Shown: one piece after another, positions 54,583-64,000 of the stretch | Position numbering within the stretch: position 1 is the stretch's first letter | Layout of the letters: each line of letters starts with the position of its first letter | Source: Microbacterium jejuense | GTDB lineage: Bacteria > Actinomycetota > Actinomycetes > Actinomycetales > Microbacteriaceae | DNA length: 64,000 nucleotides | Reading direction: 5' to 3' | Assembly (NCBI RefSeq): GCF_019511665.1 | Contig: NZ_JAEUAW010000004.1 | Location: forward strand, 1 to 64,000 | The notes under the pieces: generated by a model | Told to the model about the DNA's origin: nothing | What the model saw: the letters and a program-made list of their open reading frames with translations, nothing else | Database searches by the model: none | Made by a program: the position numbers and the translations under genes

Positions 54583-56307
54583 TCACGCCGCCTGGACGCT
54601 CACGATGCTCGACACCGGGAGGGTGCGCTCGATGTCGGCGGCGCGGTCGCGGCCGCGCAGCCGCCCACCGCCCAGCCCCGAGGCCTCCAGCGTGAAGGCG
54701 CGTTCGGCGCCGTCGGGCATGCGGACGACCACGACGATCTCGGCCCGTGCGCGTACGGCCTGCTCGAGCTCGCGCTCGAGCCATCCGGCATCGCCGCCGG
54801 CCGTGTGGCTGAGCCGCAGCGTCGTCAGCAGCCGCTCGTACGTCTGCGCGGGCGTGAGCGCGGGCTCGGACGGCGTCGCGGCGGAGCGGCGGTGGACGGG
54901 TTCGGGCTTCCCGGCGGCGTCGACCGCGATCACGGGATAGCGGGCGTCGGCGAGGGTCCAGTAGACCGCGTCCCGCGCGACGCGCGACGTGAGGCCGTCG
55001 CCGTCGCCCACGAGGCCGAGGGGGCGCAGGGCCTGGTCGACGGCGATCGTGTCGAGCAGGCCCGTATCGGCGCTGTCGACGCGGGTGCGTCCCGAGGCGG
55101 CGTCGGCGCGGACGCGCACGAGTCCGTGCCGTGACGCCGTGCTCTCGATGAGGTACTCCAGCGGCTGCGGGATGCCGGTGAGCGAGAGCTCGGCGAGGAA
55201 CTCCCGCATCGACGACGCCGTCTCGCCCTCGCCCATGCCCGCTCCGAGCGACTCGGCCGTGAACCGGTAGGTCGACGCCTGCGCACGCGACTCGCGCAGC
55301 GCGAGCGACCGCAGCCGCAGGTCGAGCGCGGGCGCCAGCGGACCGGGGGCGATCGCGGTGAGATCGGCCTGCAGATAGACGCGGTCGATCTCGGCGGGCA
55401 GGTACGGGGCCATGGTGGCGGCATCTGCTCGCTCGCCCTCGCGCAACCGTGCGGTCCACGGGTACTCGGCGGACGACGAGCCGTCGGAGTCGAACACGCC
55501 CCACCGCGCGCCGATGCGACGGAGGCGGTCGGCGCGCCCGGGCCACTCGTCGTCGAGCGGATACGCGTCGTGCCACGACGCGGGGGCCGTGAACCCGCCG
55601 GCGGCGGTGCGGATGCCGCGGGGCAGGCTCGCGCGGAAGCCCTCGGCGATCGCCTCCCAGCGCTGCGGCGTGGGGGTCTGCAGCCAGGCCTCGCCGGCAT
55701 CCGTCACGACCCATTCGCGGTCGCGCGCGACGGCGAGCCCGGCGTCGGCCGCCGACGTCAGCAGGTCTTCGAGGTGGTCGGGTGCCGCGATGGCGCCGGC
55801 ATCCGTCAGCCGTCGGCGGTCGACGGCGCTGACGGCTCCCGCGCCGGTGCGGGCGAGCGGCGTGTGCAGGCACGCCAGCAGCACGTCGGCGAGCGACCCC
55901 GCGGTCGTGAACGCGCGCTCCGCTGCCGCGGCGGCGGAACGCGCGTCGGCCGGCGTCGGCGCAGCGGCCGGCGCCGCGGGTGCGAAGGCGTCGGGACGGG
56001 ATGCCGCAGCCGCCGCGATCCGGTCGGCCACGGCGTCGTACGGGGCTCCGTCGGCGTCGGTCAGCGCCAGCAGGTCGGCGTCGCCGCCCGCGAGAGCGCG
56101 GCCGGCGGCCAGGGCGATCAGCTCGGAGCGGTCCAGCCGCGTGAGCGCGCGGTCGAGCTGCACCGGATCGAGCAGGGCCTCGGCCGCATCGAAGAAGTCG
56201 TGCCAGGCGACATGTGGTGAGACGCCCCGGGCCGCGAGCGTCTCGGCGAGCGCGGCGTCGTCCAGATCGGCGAGCCGCGTCGCGAGTGCGCGCGCGTCGG
56301 AGCCCAC
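54583..56307 (-). CDS. Helicase-associated domain protein (XPB partner)
   Basis: A 574-residue protein of the actinobacterial helicase-associated (Helicase_C_3-type) family, co-located with XPB as in mycobacteria (Rv0862c/Rv0861c). It begins LATRLADLDDAALAETLAAR, has long Ala-rich helical segments, and the C-terminal part has TYERLLTTLRLSHTAGG and REIVVVVRMPDGAE-like strands. It has no ATPase motif. It probably modulates or anchors the XPB helicase; the mechanism is unknown. Confidence 0.85.
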   Translation of the reverse strand: MGSDARALATRLADLDDAALAETLAARGVSPHVAWHDFFDAAEALLDPVQLDRALTRLDRSELIALAAGRALAGGDADLLALTDADGAPYDAVADRIAAAAASRPDAFAPAAPAAAPTPADARSAAAAAERAFTTAGSLADVLLACLHTPLARTGAGAVSAVDRRRLTDAGAIAAPDHLEDLLTSAADAGLAVARDREWVVTDAGEAWLQTPTPQRWEAIAEGFRASLPRGIRTAAGGFTAPASWHDAYPLDDEWPGRADRLRRIGARWGVFDSDGSSSAEYPWTARLREGERADAATMAPYLPAEIDRVYLQADLTAIAPGPLAPALDLRLRSLALRESRAQASTYRFTAESLGAGMGEGETASSMREFLAELSLTGIPQPLEYLIESTASRHGLVRVRADAASGRTRVDSADTGLLDTIAVDQALRPLGLVGDGDGLTSRVARDAVYWTLADARYPVIAVDAAGKPEPVHRRSAATPSEPALTPAQTYERLLTTLRLSHTAGGDAGWLERELEQAVRARAEIVVVVRMPDGAERAFTLEASGLGGGRLRGRDRAADIERTLPVSSIVSVQAA

Positions 56308-56311
56308 CCGG

Positions 56312-56575
56312 TCAGCCTCCTCGGTTCGCCCGAGCCCTCCGCACGAAGCTCATGATGAGCACGGCGAGCAGCATCGCGAAGGCGACGATGGGGGCGAAGT
56401 ACACCAGCACGCCGACGACGGGCCACACGCCGGTGTCCATCTTCGCGCCCGCGGACGAGGCGATCATGATCGCGAAGAAGCACACGATCGACAGTGCCAG
56501 CAGACCCAGCGACATGAAGGCCAGGATCCGGTCGATGCGGCGGACGGGGACGTCGCCGTCGGGTTTCGTGCTCAT
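56312..56575 (-). CDS. Small two-helix membrane protein, 87 aa
   Basis: An 87-residue protein with a short polar start (MSTKPDGDVPVRRIDR) and two membrane helices (ILAFMSLGLLALSIVCFFAI and VGVLVYFAPIVAFAMLLAVL). A basic tail RRARANRGG follows. ATG 56575 has GGAGCGG upstream. It lies just upstream of the helicase-associated gene, 4 bp away, and is probably in the same transcript. No function can be assigned. Confidence 0.75.
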   Translation of the reverse strand: MSTKPDGDVPVRRIDRILAFMSLGLLALSIVCFFAIMIASSAGAKMDTGVWPVVGVLVYFAPIVAFAMLLAVLIMSFVRRARANRGG

Positions 56576-56699
56576 CCGCTCCAGCCTACCCGTCGGGGTG
56601 CGACTAGGCTGTTCTGGTGGGGGTTTCGCCGCCCCCGCATTCGTCATGCACTGTTTCGCCGCGGCTTTTCGCGCGGCGCCCGATTCAGCGAGGTTCTCG

Positions 56700-57083
56700 A
56701 TGCCCACCGGCAAGGTCAGGTTCTACGACGAGGAGAAGGGGTTCGGCTTCATCTCCTCCGACGACGGCCAGGACGTCTTCCTGCACGCCACCGCCCTGCC
56801 CGCCGGCACGCCCGCGCCCAAGACGGGCACGCGACTCGAGTTCGGCGTCGCCGACGGCAAGCGCGGTCCGCAGGCGCTCTCGGTGCGCGTGCTCGATGCG
56901 CCCGTGAGCCTCGCCAAGCGCTCGCGCAAGCCGGCTGACGACATGGCGATCATCATCGAGGATCTCGTCAAGCTCCTCGACAGCGTCGGTGGCGACCTGC
57001 GCCGCGGCCGCTACCCCAGCGGCGCGCACGCGAGCAAGGTCGCGGCCGTCCTGCGCAAGGTGGCCGATGAGCTCGACGCCTGA
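56700..57083 (+). CDS. Cold-shock-domain protein with C-terminal extension
   Basis: A 127-residue protein. The cold-shock domain is at about 1-68 (MPTGKVRFYDEEKGFGFISS with RNP1 KGFGFIS and RNP2 DVFLHAT). A basic then helical extension follows (SLAKRSRKPADD, AIIIEDLVKLLDSVGGDLRR), not found in the 66-residue CspA at 41862. The end overlaps the DUF3027 gene by 17 bp, so they are coupled. It is divergent from the small membrane protein at 56575. Confidence 0.9.
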   Translation: MPTGKVRFYDEEKGFGFISSDDGQDVFLHATALPAGTPAPKTGTRLEFGVADGKRGPQALSVRVLDAPVSLAKRSRKPADDMAIIIEDLVKLLDSVGGDLRRGRYPSGAHASKVAAVLRKVADELDA

Positions 57084-57945
57084 TCCGAACGCCGACGCCG
57101 TCTCGGACGGCGATGACGAGTCCGTCGCCGCGGAAGAGACCGTGGATGCCGCGCCCGAGGCCGAACAGACGCCCGAAGCCGACGAGGTCCTGGTGACCGA
57201 GGTCGAGGTCGTCGAGGTCGAGACGGGCGTGCTCGACGCGCTGCTGGTCGGCCTCGTGGAGGATGCCGTCGAGGCGGAGACCGAGGCGGAGACCGAGGCG
57301 GAGACCGAGGTCGTCGTGGTCGAACCGGATCCGTCGCTGTTCGAGGCGCACGATCTCGCGCTCGCGGCGCTGCGCGAGATCACGAGCGAGGCCTCGATCG
57401 GCGAGCCCGCCGACTACCGCGTCGAGCCCGACGGTGTCGTGTCGCTGCGATTCGCCAACCGGCTTCCCGGGTACCCCGGCTGGTTCTGGACGGTCAGTCT
57501 CGCCCGTGTCGAGGGCTCGGAGCCGACGGTGCTCGAGGTCGAGCTGCTCCCGGGCGACGGCGCACTGCTGGCCCCCGACTGGGTGCCGTGGGCCGTCCGC
57601 CTCGCCGAGTACCACGCGGCTCAGGCCGCGCTCGCCGAGGCCGCGCACGCTGACGAGGACGAGGACGCGGACGAGGACGACTCCGACGACGAGCTCGACG
57701 ACGTCGACGACCTGGACGCCGCGGATTTCGACGACGACGGCTCGCCGATCCTCCACGCGGGCGACGTCGACGGCGTCGACATCGACGTGCTCGACCCCTC
57801 TGCCGAGGACGACGAGTCCGACGATGACGAGTCCGACGATGACGAGGACTCCGACGAGGATGAGTCCGACGAGGATGAGTCCGACGATGACGACGAGTCC
57901 GACGATGACGAGTCCGACAATGACGAGGATGACGACGAGCGCTGA
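57067..57945 (+). CDS. DUF3027 protein with acidic D/E/S repeat tail
   Basis: A 292-residue very acidic protein. The DUF3027 core is at about 95-195 (AALREITSEASIGEPADYRV, GWFWTVSLARVEG, LLAPDWVPWAVRLAEYHAAQ). The N-terminal segment has ETEAETEAETE. The C-terminal 45 residues are a run of Asp, Glu and Ser built from short repeats (DESDDDESDDD, DEDESDEDESDDDD). The core has a Trp-rich motif and may bind nucleic acid or protein. It starts inside the cold-shock gene. The repeats are encoded by slippage-prone GACGAGTCCGACGATGAC units. Confidence 0.85.
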   Translation: MSSTPDPNADAVSDGDDESVAAEETVDAAPEAEQTPEADEVLVTEVEVVEVETGVLDALLVGLVEDAVEAETEAETEAETEVVVVEPDPSLFEAHDLALAALREITSEASIGEPADYRVEPDGVVSLRFANRLPGYPGWFWTVSLARVEGSEPTVLEVELLPGDGALLAPDWVPWAVRLAEYHAAQAALAEAAHADEDEDADEDDSDDELDDVDDLDAADFDDDGSPILHAGDVDGVDIDVLDPSAEDDESDDDESDDDEDSDEDESDEDESDDDDESDDDESDNDEDDDER

Positions 57946-57966
57946 ATGCCGCTCGTCCCGTCGAGG

Positions 57967-58082
57967 CGTTTCGTCTCGCTCGTTCCTCGCTCGCTCAACG
58001 AGCGGGTCGGTGGGCGCTGGGTGTCGCCCGTTCGACCACCGGTCGTTGAGCGGAGGGCGCTCTGGCGCCCGCAGACGAAACG
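57967..58082. repeat. REP-like intergenic element with inverted ends
   Basis: The left end CGTTTCGTCTCGCTCG and the right end GCAGACGAAACG face each other, with GCTCAACGAGCGG and CCGGTCGTTGAGC as inner inverted arms. This resembles dispersed repeats I associate with Microbacteriaceae intergenic regions. It occurs once in this window. Confidence 0.6.
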
Positions 58083-58096
58083 GCTCGGCGGCATGC

Positions 58097-58144
58097 CGAA
58101 AGGGCGGCCCTCCGCGCCCGCAGCGCACGGAGGACCGCCCTTCG
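58097..58144 (-). terminator. Terminator after the GH3 gene
   Basis: CGAAAGGGCGGCCCTCCG pairs with CGGAGGACCGCCCTTCG with one bulge and one mismatch. It follows the GH3 beta-glucosidase stop on the minus strand. Confidence 0.65.
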
Positions 58145-58152
58145 CCGACCCG

Positions 58153-60471
58153 TCAGGAGTGCGACGAGACCTGGGAGGTCGGCATCGTCACGCGGAATCC
58201 GGCGCCCAGCAGCACCTCGTCGCGTGAAGACGGTCCCACGAGCAGTTCGAACTCACCGGGTTCCACGATGCGCCGGCCGCCGGCATCCACGATCGTGCAT
58301 TCCGCGACCGGAACCGACAGCTCGACCGTCACGATCTGCCCCGGGTCGATGTCGACGTGCCGGAACGCCTTGAGCTCCTTGTCGGCCCAGCTGACCGACG
58401 TGACGGTGTCGCGGACGTACACCTGCACGATCTCGTGCGCCGGGCGGGTGCCGGTGTTGCGCAGCTCGACCGTCGCGCGCACGGTGTCGCCGGGCGCGAG
58501 CTCGGTGTCGACGATGCGCAGGCGGTCGTACTCGACGGTCGTGTACGACAGGCCGTCGCCGAACGCCCACGCGGGGGCCTGGGTGAGGTCGGCGTAGCGG
58601 TCGCCGTGCTGACCGCGGATCTGGTTGTAATAGATCGGCAGCTGGCCGGCGTGACGGGCGAACGAGATGGGCAGGCGCCCCGCAGGCTCGATGAGCCCGA
58701 GGGCGAGCTCGGCGATCGCGCGGCCGCCCTCCATGCCGGGGGACGCTGCCCAGATGACGGCCGCCGCGCGCTGGGCCGACGGCGGCAGCACGAGCGGCTT
58801 GGACGCCATCAGCACCAGGACGAACGGCGTGCCGGTGTCGGCGAGCGCGTCGATCAGCGCGATCTGCCCGCCGATGAGGTCGAGGGTCGCCGTCGAGCGT
58901 CCCTCGCCCACGAGCTCGATGACGTCGCCCACCACGACGACGGCCACGTCGGCAGCCTGCGCGGCGGCGACGGCTTCGGCGATCAGCTCGTCGTCCGCCG
59001 GCGAGGGCACCACGATCTGCGGTCGCGGCTGGCCGTCGGGGAAGAAGGCTCCGGCCGGATCCTCTTCGAGCGTCAGGACGTCGGCGCCGCGCGCGTGCGT
59101 GATCGTCCAGTCGGCCGGCGCGAACGAGCGGAACCCGTCCAGCACCGTCGTGATCATGTCGCGCGGCTGGCCGTCGAGCCAGCCCGCCTGGCCCGAGCCG
59201 CCCGCCCAGTCGCCCAGCTGCGTCTGAGCGTCATCGGCGAGCGGGCCGATCACCGCGACCCGTCGCGCACCCGCGGCACCCGGGACGGCGCGGCCGCCGG
59301 CATCCGCCTCGAATCCGCCGTCCAGCGGCAGCAGGCCGTCGTTGCGCAGCAGCACGAGCGAGCGGCGCGTGAGCTCGAGGTTCAGGGCGCGGTGCTCGAG
59401 CGTGGCGATCTCGGTCGCGATGCGAGCCTCGTCCGGGAGGCGCGGGTCGGCGAACAGGCCGAACTCGAACTTCAGCAGCAGGATGCGCGCCACCGCGCGG
59501 TCCAGGGCCTCCTCGGTCAGCAGTCCCTGCTCCAGCGCGTCGAGTGCTCCCTGGAAGAACCCGGGCGTCGTCATGATCATGTCGTTGCCGGCGTTCACGG
59601 CAGCCGCCGCGGCATGCGCGTAGTCGGGCTGCACGTGCTGCTCCCACACCATGCGGCCGACGTTGTCCCAGTCCGTGATGAGGGTGCCCGTGTAGCCCCA
59701 CTCGCCGCGCAGCACGTCGTTCAGCAGCCAGTCGTTGATCGTGATCGGCACGCCGTCGGTCGTCTGGTAGCCGAGCATGAAGGTGCGGCATCCCTCCTTC
59801 GCGACCCGCTCGAACGGCGGCAGGAACCACGAGCGCAGCTTGCGGCGCGAGATGTCGGCCTCGCTGGCGTCGCGGCCGCCCTGCGTCTCGGAGTATCCGG
59901 CGAAGTGCTTCGCCGTCGCGAGGATCGCCGTCGGGTCCGAGAGCCCGTCGCCCTGATAGCCGCGCACCATCGCCGAGGCGAGCTCGCCGATGAGGAACGG
60001 GTCCTCGCCGAACGTCTCGTCGACGCGCCCCCAGCGCAGATCGCGTGCGATGCACAGGACCGGAGAGAACGTCCAGTGGATGCCGGTGGCCGCGACCTCG
60101 ACGGCGGTCGCGCGCGCCGCGCGCTCGACGAGCCCGGCATCCCACGACCCGGCCATGCCCAGCTGCGTCGGGAAGATCGTGGCGCCCTCCCAGAACGAGT
60201 GACCGTGGATGCAGTCCTCGCCGACCAGCAGCGGGATCTGCAGACGGGTCTGCAGCGTCAGCTCGCGGGCGCGGAGCACGCGCTCCGGCGAGGTGTGCAG
60301 GATCGATCCCACGTGCTTGCGCAGCACGTGGTCGTCGAGGTCGTCGCGCGCGTCGAGCTGCATCATCTGCCCGACCTTCTCTTCGACCGTCATGCGGCGG
60401 AGGAGGTCTGCGATGCGGTCTGCGACCGGCAGCGTCTCGTCGAGGTAGTCCGGGATCGTCGCCGTGGTCAC
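58153..60471 (-). CDS. Glycoside hydrolase family 3 beta-glucosidase
   Basis: A 772-residue intracellular GH3 enzyme, no signal peptide. The N-terminal barrel starts MTVEEKVGQMMQLDARDDLD and holds the nucleophile region GTLITDWDNVGRMV, with substrate-binding LRWGRVDETFGEDPFL and ATAKHFAGY. The second alpha-beta domain and a C-terminal fibronectin-III-like domain (ELRNTGTRPAHEIVQVYVRD) follow. The GTG start at 60471 overlaps the permease stop and has AGGAGA upstream. It probably hydrolyses imported beta-gluco-oligosaccharides. Confidence 0.92.
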   Translation of the reverse strand: MTTATIPDYLDETLPVADRIADLLRRMTVEEKVGQMMQLDARDDLDDHVLRKHVGSILHTSPERVLRARELTLQTRLQIPLLVGEDCIHGHSFWEGATIFPTQLGMAGSWDAGLVERAARATAVEVAATGIHWTFSPVLCIARDLRWGRVDETFGEDPFLIGELASAMVRGYQGDGLSDPTAILATAKHFAGYSETQGGRDASEADISRRKLRSWFLPPFERVAKEGCRTFMLGYQTTDGVPITINDWLLNDVLRGEWGYTGTLITDWDNVGRMVWEQHVQPDYAHAAAAAVNAGNDMIMTTPGFFQGALDALEQGLLTEEALDRAVARILLLKFEFGLFADPRLPDEARIATEIATLEHRALNLELTRRSLVLLRNDGLLPLDGGFEADAGGRAVPGAAGARRVAVIGPLADDAQTQLGDWAGGSGQAGWLDGQPRDMITTVLDGFRSFAPADWTITHARGADVLTLEEDPAGAFFPDGQPRPQIVVPSPADDELIAEAVAAAQAADVAVVVVGDVIELVGEGRSTATLDLIGGQIALIDALADTGTPFVLVLMASKPLVLPPSAQRAAAVIWAASPGMEGGRAIAELALGLIEPAGRLPISFARHAGQLPIYYNQIRGQHGDRYADLTQAPAWAFGDGLSYTTVEYDRLRIVDTELAPGDTVRATVELRNTGTRPAHEIVQVYVRDTVTSVSWADKELKAFRHVDIDPGQIVTVELSVPVAECTIVDAGGRRIVEPGEFELLVGPSSRDEVLLGAGFRVTMPTSQVSSHS

Positions 60472-61535
60472 GCGTTCTCCTGCGTCTTGGTGTCGGTGCT
60501 CTTGGTGTTCGTGCGCACGACCGTGACGGTGTCGTTCACGTTCATGCCCTTCTTCTTCATGGCGCGGGCGCGCTCGCCGGCGGACCGCAGGCGCGGGTTG
60601 ACGTACTCGTCGATGCCGAAGTTGATGAGCGACAGGGCGACGCCGATCGCGGCGATGCACAGGCCCGGGGGGAGGAACCACCACCACTGGCCCTGGCGGA
60701 AGGCCCCCTGCGCGCTCGCCCAGTTGAGGATGGTGCCCCAGTTGTAGGTCGTGACCGGGATGATGCCGATGTACGAGAGCGTCGTCAGCCCGATGATCGC
60801 CGCCGTCACGGTTCCCACGAAGCTCGCGGCGATGAGCGCCATGAGGTTCGGGAGCATCTCGACGGTGATGATCCGCCGCAGCGGTTCGCCGTTGGCCCGA
60901 GCCGCCTGGATGAAGTCCCGGCTGCGCAGCGACATCGTCTGGGCGCGCAGCACGCGCGCCCCCCACGCCCAGCCGATGAGGCCCAGCACGCCCGCGACGA
61001 GGATGAGCGGCGGATCCTCGAACATCGACGCGACGATGATGATCAGGGGGATGCCGGGGATCACGAGGAACACGTTCGTGAGGGCGGACAGGCCCTCGCT
61101 GCGCCACCCGCGGAGGTAGCCCGACAGCACGCCGACGGTGATCGCGATGATCGTCGCGATGAATGCCGCGAGGAAGCCCACCACGATCACGCCGCGCGTG
61201 CCGTGGATGACCTGGCTCAGCACGTCCTCGCCGATGTGGGTCGTGCCGAGCCAATGCTGCGCCGACGGCGGCTGGAACCGCGCCGTGTTGTCGACTTTCG
61301 TGGGCGAGTACGGGGCCAGCACGTCGGCGAAGATCGCGACGAGCACGAAGAACCCGAGGATCGACAGCCCCGTGATCGACTTCTTGTTGCGGAACATCGC
61401 GAAGGCGGCGCCGAGCTTCGACCAGAAGCCCGGCTTCTTGGGTGCCTTGCCGGCGGCGGCGGGATTGCGCACGGTCGCGGTCGCCGGTGCGTTCGCCGAG
61501 CGGCCAGTCGCCGTGTCGTTGACGATCGTGTTCAT
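60468..61535 (-). CDS. Opp/Dpp-type ABC transporter permease (DppC-like)
   Basis: A 355-residue permease with an N-terminal cytoplasmic tail and about six helices. The OppC-type start FRNKKSITGLSILGFFVLVA, a periplasmic-side LGTTHIGEDVLSQVIHGTRG and the EAA-type region IQAARANGEPLRRIITVEML (ATPase contact) are seen. It ends in a basic, Thr/Lys-rich tail. It overlaps the GH3 gene by 4 bp and follows DppB by 2 bp. With GH3 in the same operon, the substrate is likely a beta-glucoside or oligosaccharide. Confidence 0.92.
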   Translation of the reverse strand: MNTIVNDTATGRSANAPATATVRNPAAAGKAPKKPGFWSKLGAAFAMFRNKKSITGLSILGFFVLVAIFADVLAPYSPTKVDNTARFQPPSAQHWLGTTHIGEDVLSQVIHGTRGVIVVGFLAAFIATIIAITVGVLSGYLRGWRSEGLSALTNVFLVIPGIPLIIIVASMFEDPPLILVAGVLGLIGWAWGARVLRAQTMSLRSRDFIQAARANGEPLRRIITVEMLPNLMALIAASFVGTVTAAIIGLTTLSYIGIIPVTTYNWGTILNWASAQGAFRQGQWWWFLPPGLCIAAIGVALSLINFGIDEYVNPRLRSAGERARAMKKKGMNVNDTVTVVRTNTKSTDTKTQENA

Positions 61536-61537
61536 GC

Positions 61538-62613
61538 TCAGGCCTCCGTCTGGCGAGTGCGCGGGTCGAGGAACGCGTAGGCGACGTCGGCGAGGAGGTT
61601 CGCCAGGAGCACCGAGATCGTGATCACGAGGAACACCCCCTGCATGAGGGCGTAGTCCTTCGCGTTGGTGGCGTCGAGCAGGAGCTTGCCGACGCCGGGG
61701 TAGCTGAACACCACCTCCATCACGATGGTGCCGCCGACGATGAAGCCGAGCGCGAGCGCGAAGCTCTGGATCTGCGGGAGCACGGCGTTGCGGGCGGCGT
61801 ACCGCCAGAGCACCCGGTCGTTCGGCATGCCCTTCGCCTGCGCGACGGTGACGTAGTCCTCGTCGAGCACCGTCAGCATCATGTTGCGCATGCCCAGCAT
61901 CCAGCCGCCGAGCGACGCGACGACGATCGTCGCCGCGGGAAGGAAGCCGTGGTGGATCACGTCGCCGATGAACTCCCACGACCACTCCGGCACCACACCC
62001 ACGCCGTACGCCTTGCCGATCGGGAACCATCCGAGGGCGACCGAGAAGATCGAGATCGCCAGGAGGCCCAGCCAGAAGTAGGGGATGGTGCTGAAGAACG
62101 TGGTGATCGGGATGAGCACGTCCAGCCGGCTGCCTCGGCGCCAGCCGACGATCGCACCGCCGACGGTGCCGACCGCGAAGGCGATGAGGGTCGCGAAGCC
62201 CACGAGGGCGACGGTCCAGATGAGCGACTGGCCGACGACCTCGGTCACGGGCCGCATGCCGTGCAGCAGCGAGATGCCGAGGTCGCCGCGCAGCAGGTGC
62301 GCCCAGTAGTCGATGTACTGCTGCCAGAGCGAGGAGTCGGTGTCGAGGCCCAGCAGCGCACGCAGTGCCTCGGCCGCCTCGGGCGTCACGTTGCGGTTGC
62401 GGGCCAGGTAGGCGCTCACCGCGTCGCCCTTCATCAGGCGCGGCAGGAAGAAGTTGATCGTGATGGCCGCCCACAGCGTGAACAGATAGAACAGGGCCCG
62501 GTTGCCGAGGAACCGCCACGGGATCCGTGCGCGGCCCTTGACGGCGCCCGTTGCCGTCGTTCCCGCCTCGATCGCGTCGAAGTCGGGGGCAGGGAGCTGG
62601 GGAGCCACGGCGC

Positions 62614-62617
<4 letters not shown>
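61538..62617 (-). CDS. Opp/Dpp-type ABC transporter permease (DppB-like)
   Basis: A 359-residue permease of the OppB type. LFYLFTLWAAITINFFLPRL near the N-terminus is the first helix, and YVTVAQAKGMPNDRVLWRYA (EAA-type loop) contacts the ATPase. About six helices are predicted. It overlaps the ATPase gene by 4 bp (62614-62617) and precedes dppC. It is part of the GH3-linked importer. Confidence 0.92.
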
Positions 62618-63419
<802 letters not shown>

Positions 63420-63423
<4 letters not shown>

Positions 63424-64000
63424 CGGTGGACCACCCCTCTCTCTCCGGTGAGTCTGGGGAAGGATGCCAGCAGCGTCCGCGTGTACTCGTCCTGCGGGTC
63501 GGTCCAGACCCGCTCGGCGGTGTCGAGCTCGACGATCTCGCCCTCGCGCATGACCGCGATGCGGTCGCTGATCTCGAGCAGAAGGGGCAGGTCGTGGGTG
63601 ATGAAGATCACCGAGAAGCCGAACTCGTGGCGCAGATGCGAGATCTGGCGCAGGATCTCGCGCTGCACGAGCACGTCGAGCGCGGTCGTCGGCTCGTCCA
63701 TCACCATGAGCTGCGGCCGCAGCGCGAGGGCCATGGCGATCATGACGCGCTGGCGCATGCCGCCCGACAGCTCATGGGGATACGAGCGGTAGCGCTGCGC
63801 ACCGACCTTGACGATCTCGAGCAGGTCGATGACCTCGGCGCGCCGCTGCGACCGCGTGAGTGCGGGGCGGTGCACCTCGAAGACGTCCTCGAGCTGGGAG
63901 CCGATGGTGGCCACCGGGTTGAGCGAGTTCATCGCCCCCTGGAACACCATCGAGATCTTGTCCCATCGGAAGCGGCGCATCTCTTCGGGCTCGAGGCCGT
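63420..64000 (-). CDS. Opp/Dpp-type ABC transporter ATPase (DppD-like), partial
   Basis: The C-terminal part of an ATPase that enters from beyond position 64000. The remaining 193 codons hold LSGGMRQRVMIAMALALRPQ, Walker B LMVMDEPTTALD and the switch histidine FITHDL. The Walker A motif lies outside the window. The frame stays open to the window edge, so this is truncation by the window and not a pseudogene. It is the first of the two ATPase genes in this operon. A substrate-binding protein is expected upstream. Confidence 0.93.

Noticed and set aside
57800..57940. Possible CRISPR or minisatellite array
   Set aside because: It is the coding repeat of the DUF3027 acidic tail with no spacer structure.
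58153..61254. Longer reading of the GH3 gene to 61254
   Set aside because: The extension is antisense-like, arginine-rich and overlaps the permease gene; GTG 60471 has a good ribosome site.

Overview
The window looks like a chromosomal segment of a high-GC actinobacterium of the family Microbacteriaceae, most likely Microbacterium or a close relative. This is inferred from the strong G/C bias at third codon positions, the actinobacterial gene families (CarD, SenX3-RegX3, GlnR, WXG100, DUF3263, LytR_C, DUF3027, bacterial XPB) and the actinobacterial gene orders (mutT1-ppk, carD-ispD/F-cysS-rlmB). I see no prophage, insertion sequence, CRISPR array, plasmid or rRNA operon. There is one tRNA gene.

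Layout. 1-4.1 kb: a SigK/RskA-type ECF sigma and anti-sigma pair, a membrane Ser/Thr kinase, a second RskA-like protein with no sigma factor, and an AraC-type regulator. 4.1-7.7 kb: a VOC protein, an unknown protein, a DUF559 endonuclease-like protein flanked by about 100-bp direct repeats, and aminodeoxychorismate lyase. 7.7-24.1 kb is rich in phosphate genes: pstSCAB behind a PHO box, mutT1-ppk, a GlnR-type regulator, a nitrobindin/YgfZ/FUSC run, gpmA, and phoU divergent from senX3-regX3 across a three-unit PHO box. 24.1-31.2 kb: a lipoprotein, carD, a fused ispDF, cysS and rlmB, with a GNAT enzyme and an EamA exporter inserted on the other strand. 31-41 kb: a DUF4032 kinase-like protein, a shared sugar-ABC ATPase, a DsbA-like protein that has lost its CXXC, tRNA-Thr, transporters, a CitE-like protein, peroxiredoxin, nitroreductase and MsrB. 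41-44.3 kb: LytR_C protein, cold-shock protein, groEL behind two CIRCE operators, and a lone WXG100 protein. 44.4-46.9 kb: a two-component system whose kinase has no ordinary start codon.

47-51.2 kb: a COG2345 (SufR-like) regulator faces an operon of folE, a ferredoxin-reductase-like flavoprotein, a FolP2-type dihydropteroate-synthase homologue and a RibD_C/DHFR-fold reductase. This is the best candidate here for an incompletely described pathway. 51.2-52.8 kb: a TetR regulator with two tandem operators facing a membrane protein and an SRPBCC protein. 52.8-58 kb: an XPB helicase with its helicase-associated partner, a cold-shock protein and an acidic-repeat DUF3027 protein. 58-64 kb: a GH3 beta-glucosidase in an operon with an Opp/Dpp-type ABC importer, whose last gene runs off the window.

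Two features cut across the window. Pi-starvation control (PHO-box-like repeats at pstS, phoU/senX3 and probably ppk) ties the phosphate genes together. Also, the heptamer GGATGCC/GGCATCC is strongly over-represented and forms the paired arms of several terminator hairpins.
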